A DNA stretch of 5,666 nucleotides from CAZNLL01 sp964573885. GTDB lineage: Bacteria > Desulfobacterota > DSM-4660 > Desulfatiglandales > Desulfatiglandaceae. The notes under the pieces are model-generated. The model was not told where the DNA came from. It made no database searches and saw nothing but the letters and a program-made list of their open reading frames with translations. Of this stretch, positions 1-5,616 are shown piece by piece. The stretch covers positions 1-5,666 of the forward strand of contig CAZNLL010000181.1 of NCBI GenBank assembly GCA_964573885.1. The letters run 5' to 3'. Each line of letters opens with the position of its first letter. Positions within the stretch are counted from its first letter, which is position 1. Both the position numbers and the translations under genes were made by a program.

Positions 1-1520
1 TCTTCCGTCCGTTTGCGCTCCGTGATGTCCGTCACCAGTGCAAAAAAGCCCTGTATCTTACCGGATTTGTCAATATCTGGAACATAGTCTCCAATCACAT
101 GGCGCTTGCCGCCATTTTTATATGGAAGGGCGTCTTCGAAACGGACTGCCTCGCCCGATAGGACTTCTTTGACTCTGTCTTTAATCGTATCATAGGTTTC
201 CTCCCCCAGAATTGTTCTAAAATGCTCCCCCTCAATCTCTTGTCGCGTAAGTCCGAACCATTCCTCGTATCGCTTGTTAACAAAGCGATAATACCCATCC
301 TTGTCGATGTATGATACCAGGGCCGGTATGTTGTCTGCTATCAGGCGGAGTTCTTCTTCGCGTTTTCTTAAGGTTTCTTTCGCCTGTTTCCGTTCAGTAA
401 TGTCCTGCACAGTCCCTTCGTAGCCGGTCAGTTCGGCCTTTTTATTGAAAACGGGCTCAGTCTCGTTGTGCAGCCAGATGGTTTCCCCGTCTGTGCGGAC
501 GGCCCGGTAGTCGAGTGCAAAAGGCTTCTCTTCCTCAACCGCCTGCTGAACTGTTTTTCGCCAGAAGCCCAGGTCATCAGGGTGAACAAAGGATTTCGCA
601 AACTCATAAGAGGGCCCCTTTCGTGGGGCCTTGAATATCTCATAGACTTGATCGGACCATTCGGCCTTTCCAGAGGCAATCTCCCACGACCAGTTGCCGA
701 TTTTTGCAATTCTCTGCGCCAACGTGAGTCTATTCTCGCTCTCCCGCAGAGCCTCCGCGGCCTGCCCACGCATCTCGACCTCTTTGCGCAGTGCGATATT
801 CGATTGTTCCAGCGCATCCGACGTGCGCATATAGTCGCTGAACATGCTGTAGAGAAGGACGCCCGAAAAACCCAGAAATCCGTATTCCATGAGATATTGC
901 ATAGTGGGAAGACCCAAGGCCGTGGCCGCATCATGGACGGCCAGAAGGATCCAAAAAGACGCGCCCCACACAAATGCCCGGGAAAGGGTATCCCCCTTTT
1001 TCTCATTCACGGCCCAGAGCCTGATCCCATTGACGGAGGCACCAATGGCATAGAGCATGAAAGCCGGCCCCAGGAGCCCCAGATCAGGCTCCACAAATGG
1101 CCTTTGCAAGGTAAGGAAAGGTCGGGCGACAAAATGATCACTGACGAAAAGGTGGGTAGACCAGAGCAGAACCAAAATAGAAATGTGGAGCCCGCCGGCA
1201 ATGAGGTGATATCTTTTTGAAGGCCTATCCAGGCGGGAGTAGACAAGACCATACAGGGCGTGGACCAGAAAAATAACGGCGGTCCATTCGAGAAGCCCCC
1301 CGAAGCGGTTGATGGGACCTTCCGGCGTATTGTATTCTAAAAAGATGCCAAGGGAATAGAGGATGGTGGAAAAAGAAATGGCCGCCGCCCACAGGCACCA
1401 ACTGAACTCGGATCGTTTGGTGGAGATCCAGATGTGCAGGCTGAATACCAGTACCGCTGCTACGGCAATTGACAGCGATCCCGCCGATGGAAATACGATT
1501 GGCTCAAAAGGCAGAAGCAT
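1..1520 (-). CDS. 7TM-PAS-PAS membrane sensor (signal transduction protein), C-terminus cut by window edge
   Basis: My reading of the complement from the ATG at 1520 stays open for 506 codons to the left edge. AGGAGG at 1529-1534, 8 bases upstream, fixes the start. Residues 1-226 hold about seven hydrophobic segments (near 12-32, 41-61, 76-94, 106-126, 148-168, 182-202 and 208-226), resembling the N-terminal 7TM regions of bacterial sensor kinases. A charged, probably helical linker (228-262) leads to PAS 1 (about 263-376: GNWSWE, FVHPDD, then VQDITERK, a PAS_3-like pattern) and PAS 2 (about 389-502: ADNIPALVSYIDKDG, NKRYEEWFG, then VTDITERK, PAS_4-like). Proteins of this layout usually end in HisKA/HATPase or GGDEF domains, but that part is not visible, so kinase activity is inferred. 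It lies 126 bases downstream of the solute-binding gene on the same strand and is probably co-transcribed with it. The sensed ligand is unknown. Confidence 0.9.
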   Translation of the reverse strand, partial: MLLPFEPIVFPSAGSLSIAVAAVLVFSLHIWISTKRSEFSWCLWAAAISFSTILYSLGIFLEYNTPEGPINRFGGLLEWTAVIFLVHALYGLVYSRLDRPSKRYHLIAGGLHISILVLLWSTHLFVSDHFVARPFLTLQRPFVEPDLGLLGPAFMLYAIGASVNGIRLWAVNEKKGDTLSRAFVWGASFWILLAVHDAATALGLPTMQYLMEYGFLGFSGVLLYSMFSDYMRTSDALEQSNIALRKEVEMRGQAAEALRESENRLTLAQRIAKIGNWSWEIASGKAEWSDQVYEIFKAPRKGPSYEFAKSFVHPDDLGFWRKTVQQAVEEEKPFALDYRAVRTDGETIWLHNETEPVFNKKAELTGYEGTVQDITERKQAKETLRKREEELRLIADNIPALVSYIDKDGYYRFVNKRYEEWFGLTRQEIEGEHFRTILGEETYDTIKDRVKEVLSGEAVRFEDALPYKNGGKRHVIGDYVPDIDKSGKIQGFFALVTDITERKRTE

Positions 1521-1646
1521 GGCGCCACCCTCCTATTCCTGAAAACTCCCATCACTCAGAAGGTCGAATTTGTTTCCGAATGGCCCCTTTTTGGGTTCCG
1601 TAACAGTTCAAAGGCCCGAGAAGAGAAGCTCGCCCCCTTCCGTCCT

Positions 1647-2177
1647 TCAAGGGTATAAACCGTCAATCCCGTCCAGCGAAGCGAAAACCCTGTTCACGAG
1701 AATACCTGTTTGCAGCACACTGTAAGGGTTGGTAAAGCGCACATATTGAGCCCGGTACAAGGTGATACTCAGCTTTGAAATGGCTATATCCGCCTGTCCC
1801 GATGCAACCAGGGTACATACGGAATCAAAATCCTCGGCGGAACGATCCAGTTCCAGTTTGACCCCCAGCTCGCGTGCGATTTTGTTTGCCAGGAAGATAT
1901 CACACCCCACGAGACGCCGGCCTTCATGGATAAAGAAGGCCCGGGTTGGATCTTCCCTTGTATCATCAAAAGCAAAAAAGCCGCGTTGGATACCGCCGTA
2001 CTGGGCGACAACAATCTTTCCCCTGTCCTTTATCCTTTTAATGTCAGGAGGAAAAAGGTCGCCACCCCTTGCCTGAGGAGCATTCAACACGGCCATGATG
2101 AAAAGAACCGCTGATATCAGTATTCGTCCCCTCATGGTCAATCTTCGGTCATCCCACGAAAGCATCTGCTTTTTCAT
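1647..2177 (-). CDS. Short family 3 extracellular solute-binding protein, apparently lobe I only
   Basis: This 176-residue protein resembles the amino-acid-type (family 3, SBP_bac_3) periplasmic binding proteins of ABC transporters and sensors. Residues 15-38 form a signal peptide (MRGR, then a hydrophobic run to about 33, with cleavage probably near ARG/GD). Family hallmarks follow: DRGKIVVAQY (51-60), GCDIFLANKIARELG (91-105) and SGQADIAISKLSITLYR (126-142), then FTNPY (148-152). Translation stops soon after LVNR (160-163), where the chain would normally cross the hinge into lobe II; full-length relatives are roughly 230-280 residues. The three minus-strand frames of the next 126 bases show no obvious lobe II sequence. 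Start choice: the ATG at 2177 has AGGGAG at 2190-2195 (12-base spacer) and a promoter just upstream, while the internal ATG at 2135 has no Shine-Dalgarno. It could be a functional single-lobe sensor partner or a decayed gene. No permease or ATPase gene is nearby. Confidence 0.8.
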   Translation of the reverse strand: MKKQMLSWDDRRLTMRGRILISAVLFIMAVLNAPQARGGDLFPPDIKRIKDRGKIVVAQYGGIQRGFFAFDDTREDPTRAFFIHEGRRLVGCDIFLANKIARELGVKLELDRSAEDFDSVCTLVASGQADIAISKLSITLYRAQYVRFTNPYSVLQTGILVNRVFASLDGIDGLYP

Positions 2178-2206
2178 GAAAAGTTATAACTCCCTTTCCT
2201 GAGCCA

Positions 2207-2235
2207 TTTATAGAACCAGCGTGTCCTAAGTTCAA
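2207..2235 (-). promoter_or_regulatory. Sigma-70-type promoter of the solute-binding protein/sensor operon
   Basis: On the minus strand, TTGAAC (2230-2235, -35, 4 of 6 consensus) and TATAAA (2207-2212, -10, 5 of 6) are separated by exactly 17 bases. Transcription would start near 2200, leaving a leader of about 23 bases that contains the Shine-Dalgarno AGGGAG and supports the start at 2177. The -35 box lies inside the left arm of an inverted repeat. Confidence 0.6.
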
Positions 2236-2259
2236 GTGGAAATAGTGAAAATACTTGAA
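2231..2259. promoter_or_regulatory. Inverted repeat over the -35 region, candidate operator
   Basis: TTCAAGT (2231-2237) and ACTTGAA (2253-2259) are perfect 7-bp inverted arms with a 15-base A-rich spacer. Arm centres are 22 bp apart, about two helical turns, which suits a dimeric DNA-binding regulator. The left arm overlaps the -35 hexamer of the minus-strand promoter, so binding there could repress. No regulator gene is visible in the window, and function is inferred from geometry only. Confidence 0.4.
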
Positions 2260-2446
2260 AGGCCCCACACCCCACGTGCTTATTTAACCCGTACGATGAA
2301 AAGGCAAGCCCCTGCCAAAGTGGAGTCTGGGGCCAGTGAGTTCCCCACAGACCTGTATCGTATGCCTGGGGTTGCAGCCTGAGGCCCATTGATCCAGACG
2401 TGGAAAAGCGGCGAGGGGGTCAAGCTGTTAGGACCCGGAATTTTTC

Positions 2447-2476
2447 TTGACATTCATCCTATAAACCGGGAATATT
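2447..2476 (+). promoter_or_regulatory. Candidate promoter of the AAA+/DUF4143 ATPase gene
   Basis: TTGACA at 2447-2452 is a perfect -35 hexamer. AATATT at 2471-2476 (4 of 6 to TATAAT) follows after 18 bases in an AT-rich segment. Transcription would begin near 2483, about 45 bases before the chosen start codon. TATAAA at 2460-2465 is a better hexamer but lies only 7 bases from the -35 box, so it cannot pair with it. Confidence 0.5.
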
Positions 2477-2507
2477 TATTACCGGTTCAGCCATGAAGCG
2501 GTAATAA
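2464..2507. repeat. Two interlocked inverted repeats between promoter and ATPase start
   Basis: TTATTACCG (2476-2484) and CGGTAATAA (2499-2507) are perfect 9-bp inverted arms with a 14-base spacer and arm centres 23 bp apart. AACCGG (2464-2469) and CCGGTT (2482-2487) form a second dyad sharing the middle CCGG. The structures overlap the proposed -10 box and the start of the transcript. They could be an operator, or alternative 5' leader hairpins ahead of the ribosome-binding site at 2516-2521. Confidence 0.45.
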
Positions 2508-2515
2508 TAATGCCC

Positions 2516-2521
2516 AGGAGG
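2516..2521 (+). promoter_or_regulatory. Shine-Dalgarno site that fixes the ATPase start
   Basis: AGGAGG lies 6 bases before the ATG at 2528. The upstream in-frame ATG at 2510 would place this strong site inside the coding sequence and has no Shine-Dalgarno of its own (it is preceded by GGTAATAA), so 2528 is preferred. Confidence 0.8.
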
Positions 2522-2527
2522 GGCCCC

Positions 2528-3841
2528 ATGTTGGCGACGATCAAATCCATCATTCTTGATTTCCAGGAAACCCGACTGGAAATCGGCGTGCCCCGCCGTT
2601 TGCGGATCGAGACGGTCCGCGGCAAGGCCGCCGTCTGCATAGGGGTGCGACGGAGCGGCAAGTCAACCTACCTGTTCCAGGTCATCCAGCGCCTACTGGA
2701 CAGTGGGGTGCCGCGACAGAACATCCTCTACCTGAACTTTTTCGACGATCGGCTCCACAACCTGCGCCATGATAACCTCGGCCTGATCGCAGAGGCTTAT
2801 TACTCGATCTACCCGGAGAAAAAAAACAAAGAGACGGTCTACTGTTTCTTCGACGAGATTCAGGCGACCCAAGGATGGGAGCCCTTTGTCGACCGCCTTA
2901 TGCGCACGGAAAAATGTGAGGTGTATCTGACGGGCTCCTCGGCCAGGATGCTCTCGAAAGAGATCGCAACGCAGATGCGCGGACGGGCCCTTTCGTGGGA
3001 GATGTTCCCCTTCTCTCTCCGGGAATTCCTGGACTACAAAGGAATCCAGAGTGAGGGTGCCCTTTCGACGAAAAAGCAACTCCTCGTCCGCAAGGCCTTT
3101 GAGGAGTACTGGGAGAACGGCGGGTTCCCTGAGGTCACGGGCCTCAGCCGCCACTTGAGGATCAAGATCCACCAGGAATACTTTCAGACCATCCTGTTCC
3201 GGGACCTTGTCGAACGCCATGACGTTTCACACCCAAAGGCCGTAACCGATCTGGCACACTGGCTGGTGGATAACACAGCCTCGCTCTATTCGATCAACCG
3301 CCTCACGGGGTATCTCAAATCGCTGGGCCACAAGGTTCCCAAGTCCGTGGTGTCGGATTACCTGGAATGGTTCGAGGACGCCTACTTCCTGTTTACCGTG
3401 CGGTTATTCGACGCGTCGCTCGCGCGAAGAGATACCAACCCGAAGCGAATCTATTGCATCGATCATGCGATGATAACCTCGGTGTCATCGGGAATCCTGG
3501 TCAACTCCGGGCATCTTCTGGAAAACCTCGTTTTTACGGCACTTCGGCGTCTTCATCCGGAGATCTATTACTACAAGACAAAGAGCGGCCGGGAGGTTGA
3601 CTTCATCGTCCCGACACGCGGCCGGCGGCGGATGCTGGTCCAGGTCTGTGAGTCTCTCGCCGAGCCCAAGACTCTGAAACGGGAGATGGCGGCTTTGGCT
3701 GAGGCGATGAAGGAGCTCGGCCTGAAAACCGGAACCATCGTAACCCGAAACGAGGAGGAACGGACGGACGTGGAAGCCGGAACCATCGAGCGGGTTCCGA
3801 TATGGCGGTTCCTCCTTGATCTGCCGGAATCAATGGGATAG
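2528..3841 (+). CDS. AAA+ ATPase with C-terminal DUF4143 domain
   Basis: This 437-residue protein (counted from the ATG at 2528) has the AAA_14 plus DUF4143 layout common in bacteria and archaea. The ATPase half shows Walker A GVRRSGKST (39-47), Walker B CFFDEIQ (106-112), the strand VYLTGSSARML (132-142) and GRALSWEMFPFSLREFL (152-168). The C-terminal half has FRDLVERHDV (about 224-233), DYLEWFEDAYFLF (277-289) and a PD-(D/E)XK-like end with REVDFIV (355-361) followed by VQVCESL (371-377). The usual E-x-K of the nuclease motif is replaced by Q-V-C, so nuclease activity is doubtful. I recall the same replacement in a sizeable branch of the family. The biological role of these ATPases is poorly known, and they often occur as stand-alone, mobile-looking genes. 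Here it has its own promoter and no obvious functional partner. The length is typical, with no sign of damage. Confidence 0.93.
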   Translation: MLATIKSIILDFQETRLEIGVPRRLRIETVRGKAAVCIGVRRSGKSTYLFQVIQRLLDSGVPRQNILYLNFFDDRLHNLRHDNLGLIAEAYYSIYPEKKNKETVYCFFDEIQATQGWEPFVDRLMRTEKCEVYLTGSSARMLSKEIATQMRGRALSWEMFPFSLREFLDYKGIQSEGALSTKKQLLVRKAFEEYWENGGFPEVTGLSRHLRIKIHQEYFQTILFRDLVERHDVSHPKAVTDLAHWLVDNTASLYSINRLTGYLKSLGHKVPKSVVSDYLEWFEDAYFLFTVRLFDASLARRDTNPKRIYCIDHAMITSVSSGILVNSGHLLENLVFTALRRLHPEIYYYKTKSGREVDFIVPTRGRRRMLVQVCESLAEPKTLKREMAALAEAMKELGLKTGTIVTRNEEERTDVEAGTIERVPIWRFLLDLPESMG

Positions 3842-3948
3842 CCTACAGTGATTTCAACTTGGGCTACAAAGGTAATAAATTGAAATTTCGAAATATTTGC
3901 CCCAATTTTGGTCGCTGAGCCGGGAGATGCGCCGGAGGGTTCGCCATA

Positions 3949-4824
3949 GTGCGCTATGAGGGTCCCATATACAGGCCGCCGAGTGAGGCGGAGAGCTTGT
4001 TGATTCAGGCCACGGTGGGGTGCCCTCACAACAAGTGTAGCTTCTGCATGGTATACAAGAAAGGTCCGCCCTATAAGGTCCGGCCCGTAAAGGAAATCTT
4101 CCGGGACATAAAAAGGGCAAGAGAGACATACGGAAAACATGTCAGATCCCTCTTTTTCCCGGCAGGCAATACAATCGCCATGCCCACCGAGGACTTGGCG
4201 GCGATCTGCCGCTTCGCCCTGGAGACCTTTCCTTCTCTTCAAAGGATAACCGTTTACGGGTCTTCCCAGTACATTGCGAGAAAGGGGCTCCCCGGCCTAA
4301 AGATCCTCAAGGAGTCTGGCCTCAGCCGTATTCATGTGGGGCTCGAAAGCGGAGATGATCTTATCTTGAGAAAGGTCAAAAAAGGGACAACCGCTTCGGA
4401 GCAGATTGAAGCGGGGAGAATGGCCAAGAAGGCAGGGATTGCACTCAGCGACTATGTCATTCTTGGTTTGGGCGGAATTGAAAGAAGTAAAGCTCACGCG
4501 CTGGCGACCGCGGAGGCACTAAATGCGATAGGGCCTGATTTCGTGCGATTGCGAACCCTGGTGCCCAAGATCAATACCTTACTCCTCCACCAGATTAATA
4601 AGGGCAGATTTCACCTTCTCTCACCCCATCAGGTTCTGGAGGAGACAAAGCTTTTGATAAAGAACCTGGCATGTCATACGATCCTAACAAGTGATCATTA
4701 CACAAACTATCTGAACCTGGAAGGCAGACTCCCGGATGACAAAGAAAGGCTCCTGCACGAGATCGACCGGGCATTGTCATGGGCCGAGGGCCGTTTTCGC
4801 CCCCATTTCATCGGGTATGAATAG
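3949..4824 (+). CDS. Radical SAM protein, COG1032-like, CX4CX2C cluster motif
   Basis: This 291-residue protein starts at a GTG with GGAGGG at 3934-3939 (9-base spacer); an in-frame stop at 3916 and the lack of another start codon rule out extension. The cluster motif is GCPHNKCSFC: Cys25, Cys30 and Cys33, spaced CX4CX2C instead of the canonical CX3CX2C, and should bind a [4Fe-4S] cluster and S-adenosylmethionine. Further radical SAM features follow: FFPAGNTIAMPTEDL (69-83), VGLESGDDLILRKVKKGTT (130-148) and SDYVILGLGG (167-176), a pattern like the Elp3/MiaB/NifB-type barrel. There is no B12-binding domain and no extra ferredoxin-like cysteine cluster at the C-terminus, so it looks like a minimal single-domain enzyme. 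Its substrate is unknown. It follows the ATPase by 107 bases without a clear terminator between them, so read-through is possible, but a shared function is not implied. Confidence 0.9.
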   Translation: MRYEGPIYRPPSEAESLLIQATVGCPHNKCSFCMVYKKGPPYKVRPVKEIFRDIKRARETYGKHVRSLFFPAGNTIAMPTEDLAAICRFALETFPSLQRITVYGSSQYIARKGLPGLKILKESGLSRIHVGLESGDDLILRKVKKGTTASEQIEAGRMAKKAGIALSDYVILGLGGIERSKAHALATAEALNAIGPDFVRLRTLVPKINTLLLHQINKGRFHLLSPHQVLEETKLLIKNLACHTILTSDHYTNYLNLEGRLPDDKERLLHEIDRALSWAEGRFRPHFIGYE

Positions 4825-4886
4825 AGACAATTTGATGAAAAGCGCCTTCTTCTAAAAATTCACCCGCGTTTCCTTGCATTTGCTTT

Positions 4887-4933
4887 CAAAAGAAAAGGCG
4901 GTCTTCGTGCCGAATTCCGCACCAAAACCGCCT
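4887..4933 (-). terminator. Intrinsic terminator of the PEBP-family gene
   Basis: On the minus strand, AGGCGGT (4927-4933) pairs with ACCGCCT (4896-4902). The stem continues inward through one G-T wobble, two T-A pairs, one G-G mismatch and GTGC/GCAC, and closes on an 8-base loop containing GAATTC. The stem is followed directly by TTTCTTTTG (4895-4887), a good U-tract. On the plus strand, the stem has one more mismatch and is followed by CTCTCC, so termination is directed at minus-strand transcripts. It lies about 30 bases after the PEBP stop codon. Confidence 0.75.
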
Positions 4934-4943
4934 CTCCTAAAGA

Positions 4944-4958
4944 AAGACACCCTGTCTT
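4944..4958. repeat. Short hairpin AAGACA-CCC-TGTCTT
   Basis: The 6-bp arms AAGACA (4944-4949) and TGTCTT (4953-4958) flank a 3-base loop. On the minus strand the hairpin is followed by TCTTT, so it may act as a weak accessory terminator before the stronger one. The stem is short and AT-rich. Confidence 0.35.
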
Positions 4959-4972
4959 GGGATCATGATCCC
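4959..4972. repeat. Perfect 14-bp palindrome over the PEBP stop codon
   Basis: GGGATCATGATCCC is fully self-complementary and its centre includes the TGA stop codon (4963-4965) of the PEBP-family gene. Having no loop, it is more likely a protein-binding dyad or a coincidence than an RNA hairpin. Confidence 0.4.
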
Positions 4973-5475
4973 GGCAAGGGCTTTTTGGCCGGACCGTAAA
5001 CACCAATGAGCCGGGCCACATCGATGGTATTGCATAATGTGGCGGTTGCGATCTCGGTAAAATCTGCATCCGGTGAAAGATCCGGCACACTTTTTAGGGC
5101 GAACAATAAAAAAGTGTACCTGTGGGGGGCATCCGGCGGCCAGGGGCCCCCGTAATGATTGCCGTATCCCGGCATGGAAAAGGTCACAAAATCCGTCTTA
5201 AACTCCTTGCTCCCGGCCGGCATATTTCCCGGGCTGGCGCCCTCGGCAAGCTCGGCCGTTGAGCCCGGAATGCAGGCAATCCAGTGAATGAACCCTCTTC
5301 CAAGGTTCTCGCGATATTGACTCGGAATATCCTGGTCCATCATGACCAAAAAGAAGCACTCGGTCCCGTCCGGGGCGTTCTCCCATTTAAGAGGCGGCGA
5401 GATTATACTGTCCTCCACGTATTTATCGGGGATAGCCCCCCCATCTTCAAAAACCGGCGAACTCAAGGTAAACAT
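4963..5475 (-). CDS. YbhB/YbcL family PEBP (Raf kinase inhibitor-like) protein
   Basis: This 170-residue protein matches the bacterial phosphatidylethanolamine-binding-protein family in length and motifs. SPPLKWENAPDGTE lies at 26-39, MDQDIP (the DPDAP-type ligand-pocket motif, slightly altered) at 46-51, FIHWIACIP at 62-70, and the GGPWPP...PHRYTF block at 109-122, followed by LLFALK. There is no signal peptide or membrane segment, so it is probably cytoplasmic. Bacterial members bind small anionic or phosphorylated ligands, and their physiological role is mostly unknown; the Raf name comes from the mammalian homologue. The start is supported by a purine-rich AAGGGGG whose G-run is at 5482-5486 (6-base spacer). 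It converges on the radical SAM gene and ends in a strong terminator. I see no clear promoter: TTGCCT and GAGAAT upstream are only partial matches. Confidence 0.93.
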   Translation of the reverse strand: MFTLSSPVFEDGGAIPDKYVEDSIISPPLKWENAPDGTECFFLVMMDQDIPSQYRENLGRGFIHWIACIPGSTAELAEGASPGNMPAGSKEFKTDFVTFSMPGYGNHYGGPWPPDAPHRYTFLLFALKSVPDLSPDADFTEIATATLCNTIDVARLIGVYGPAKKPLPGS

Positions 5476-5513
5476 CTTTTTCCCCCTTTTCTTTTCCAGG
5501 GTTCATGACCAAT

Positions 5514-5527
5514 GGCCGAGATCGGCC
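5514..5527. repeat. Small dyad GGCCG-AGAT-CGGCC upstream of the PEBP gene
   Basis: GC-rich 5-bp arms with a 4-base loop lie about 40 bases before the PEBP start. It could be a leader hairpin or an operator half-site pair, but so short a dyad may be chance. Confidence 0.25.
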
Positions 5528-5557
5528 GACACGCATTCTCCAGGGCCCTTTACTTAA

Positions 5558-5616
5558 AAGGCAAAATTAACCCCGTAGTTGCATAAAAGGCGCTTATGAA
5601 TTCGGCATTTTGCCTT
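5558..5616. repeat. 10-bp inverted repeat at the end of the right-edge gene
   Basis: AAGGCAAAAT (5558-5567) and ATTTTGCCTT (5607-5616) are perfect inverted arms separated by 39 bases. On the minus strand, the first arm is inside the 3' end of the partial coding sequence and the second is followed by TTAAG, so it might be a loose terminator for that gene. The large loop makes this uncertain. Confidence 0.3.

Larger units (their letters stand above)
2178..2527. other. Gene-free divergent intergenic region with two promoters
   Basis: This 350-base stretch separates the divergent solute-binding and ATPase genes. The two ends carry the promoters and dyads listed separately. In the middle, roughly 2260-2446, I see no convincing gene. 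The reading frames there (for example minus 2389-2174 and plus 2296-2382) lack ribosome-binding sites and have no recognisable protein character. Short GGCCCC/GGGGCC complements near 2261 and 2334 are too small and too far apart to call a structure. Confidence 0.7.

Noticed and set aside
468..1220. Plus-strand 250-codon open frame
   Set aside because: It lies opposite the sensor gene, which has recognisable PAS motifs, membrane helices and a strong ribosome-binding site. The plus-strand translation is rich in Arg and Pro with no domain character.
428..1252. Two minus-strand open frames (428-1006 and 1007-1252) within the sensor gene
   Set aside because: They are in the wrong frame relative to the continuous 506-codon sensor reading and show no recognisable motifs.
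1521..1646. Possible frameshifted lobe II of the solute-binding protein
   Set aside because: Minus-strand frames after the stop codon were read, and none shows binding-protein-like sequence. The 126 bases are also too short for a full lobe II.
2296..2382. Plus-strand 28-codon small ORF in the divergent intergenic region
   Set aside because: It has no ribosome-binding site or upstream promoter, and it is too short to judge by composition.
2174..2389. Minus-strand 71-codon frame ending in an ATGA overlap with the solute-binding protein start
   Set aside because: The overlap looks like translational coupling, but any frame in that register must stop there because the gene begins ATGA. There is no Shine-Dalgarno, the composition is odd (many Trp, Gly and aromatics), and the operon promoter lies inside it.
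2693..3220. Minus-strand 175-codon frame opposite the ATPase
   Set aside because: It is antisense to the Walker B and sensor region of a well-recognised ATPase, with low-complexity acidic/Leu composition.
3851..3894. ATTTCAA/TTGAAAT inverted repeat and ATTTCGAAAT palindrome between the ATPase and radical SAM genes
   Set aside because: The arms are short and AT-rich with no T-run after them, and no properly spaced -35/-10 pair was found. This is compatible with chance in an AT-rich spacer.
3571..4242. Minus-strand 223-codon frame spanning the ATPase end and radical SAM start
   Set aside because: It covers two real genes antisense and the gap between them. No ribosome-binding site or family resemblance was seen.
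2528..4824. ATPase plus radical SAM protein as a viperin-like or other defence system
   Set aside because: The radical SAM motif and length are COG1032-like, not viperin-like. No nucleotide kinase, effector or phage/mobile context is present, and a 107-base gap separates the genes. Adjacency alone does not support a system.
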